A stretch of DNA of 24,025 bases, from positions 1 through 24,025 of the forward strand of contig ONIF01000053.1 of assembly GCA_900317795.1 (NCBI GenBank), read 5' to 3'. The DNA is from an uncultured Eubacteriales bacterium (GTDB taxonomy: Bacteria > Bacillota > Clostridia > Oscillospirales > Acutalibacteraceae). Below the pieces are notes generated by a model that had not been told where the DNA came from, made no database searches, and saw only the letters and a list, made by a program, of their open reading frames with translations. A program made the position numbers and the translations under genes. This document shows, piece by piece, positions 23,786-24,025 of the stretch (position 1 is its first letter; every line of letters begins with the position of its first letter).

Positions 23786-23916
23786 AGATTTTTTCCTTTC
23801 TCAAATTGCTGTAAAATGGCTTGAAAAGCTGCATTATGCGAGGGTGTCAGGATAATGCGGTTGTTTCGACAGGGGGGCAAATTGCGGAAGTCTTTAGTAG
23901 TAAAATGAGGGGTAGG
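23782..23916 (-). pseudogene. possible 3' remnant of an unknown gene
   Basis: On the minus strand an open frame of 44 codons runs from just after a stop at 23917-23919 to a TGA that overlaps the phosphatase ATG by 4 bases. It reads PTPHFTTKDFRNLPPCRN and ends FQAILQQFEKGKNL. It has no ATG start and no ribosome binding site. The composition looks coding, while the DNA from 23917 to the window end is very AT-rich. I do not recognise the family. It may be a decapitated gene or simply a chance frame. Confidence 0.3.
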
Positions 23917-23946
23917 TTACTACTAAGAATTCTGTAACTTAGTAAC
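23894..23946. repeat. overlapping inverted repeats near right edge
   Basis: TTAGTAGTAA (23894-23903) pairs perfectly with TTACTACTAA (23917-23926). The second arm can instead pair through GTTACTA (23916-23922) with TAGTAAC (23940-23946). The two hairpins exclude each other. No T-tract follows either. Function is unknown. The rest of 23947-24025 is AT-rich, and I see no feature in it. Confidence 0.6.
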
Positions 23947-24025
23947 AGCATTGATACAATTAATTCTATTGTCCATTATTAACTTATTACATATTATTTC
24001 TATGCCAATTATAGTTTCATTTGAA

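Noticed and set aside
23786..24025. Riboswitch or attenuator at the right edge
   Set aside because: Alternative hairpins exist, but there is no conserved aptamer core and no T-tract that I can recognise.

Overview
The window reads as chromosomal DNA of a low-GC, Gram-positive anaerobe of the Clostridia, most likely Oscillospiraceae and close to Ruminococcus. The reasons are strong AGGAGG-type ribosome binding sites, a SigK-type sporulation sigma factor, a six-gene Rnf complex, the Firmicutes gene order era-yqzL-recO-mutS2, and a prokaryotic RING/DUF2628 protein. This placement is inference from gene content; no search was run. Coding is dense and no stretch longer than about 300 bases lacks a gene.

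Layout. 1-4809 lies on the minus strand: the 5' part of a cardiolipin synthase gene broken by a 46-bp tandem duplication (1-556), a cyclophilin-type prolyl isomerase, galU, a RING/zinc-ribbon membrane protein, an unrecognised 423-residue zinc-ribbon protein, and tRNA-Leu(CAG) with a consensus promoter and terminator. 5003-9286 is the only plus-strand block: an SCP2-like protein, the glycogen branching enzyme glgB, a DUF5131-DUF4186 fusion with an N-terminal three-cysteine motif, and pro-sigK. 9283-14581 on the minus strand is a small stand-alone Smr protein and the complete operon rnfCDGEAB. 14714-21884, also minus, is a housekeeping cluster read phoH, ybeY, dgkA-type kinase, era, yqzL, recO, mutS2, YpmS/DUF2140-like protein. 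In it mutS2 is split by a frameshift that looks like a deletion of roughly 47 nt. 22097-23785 holds a secreted leucine-rich-repeat protein and a low-molecular-weight tyrosine phosphatase. The right edge carries a 3' remnant of an unknown gene and AT-rich DNA.

How the genes fit together. The Rnf complex couples ferredoxin:NAD+ electron transfer to ion pumping. glgB and galU serve glycogen and nucleotide-sugar supply. The phoH-to-recO cluster is rRNA maturation, ribosome assembly, lipid recycling and recombination.

Most notable observations. (1) A family of three intergenic inverted-repeat elements (1165-1329, 9540-9714, 18909-18997) is built from GGAGAGT/CTCCACT heptamers, and each begins within 5 nt of the upstream gene's stop codon. 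(2) Two conserved genes, cls and mutS2, are broken by indels of similar size. (3) The DUF5131-DUF4186 fusion sits directly upstream of sigK. (4) Intergenic hairpins repeatedly sit 25-35 nt before a start codon, leaving no room for a separate promoter. I see no CRISPR array, prophage, insertion sequence or recognisable riboswitch.
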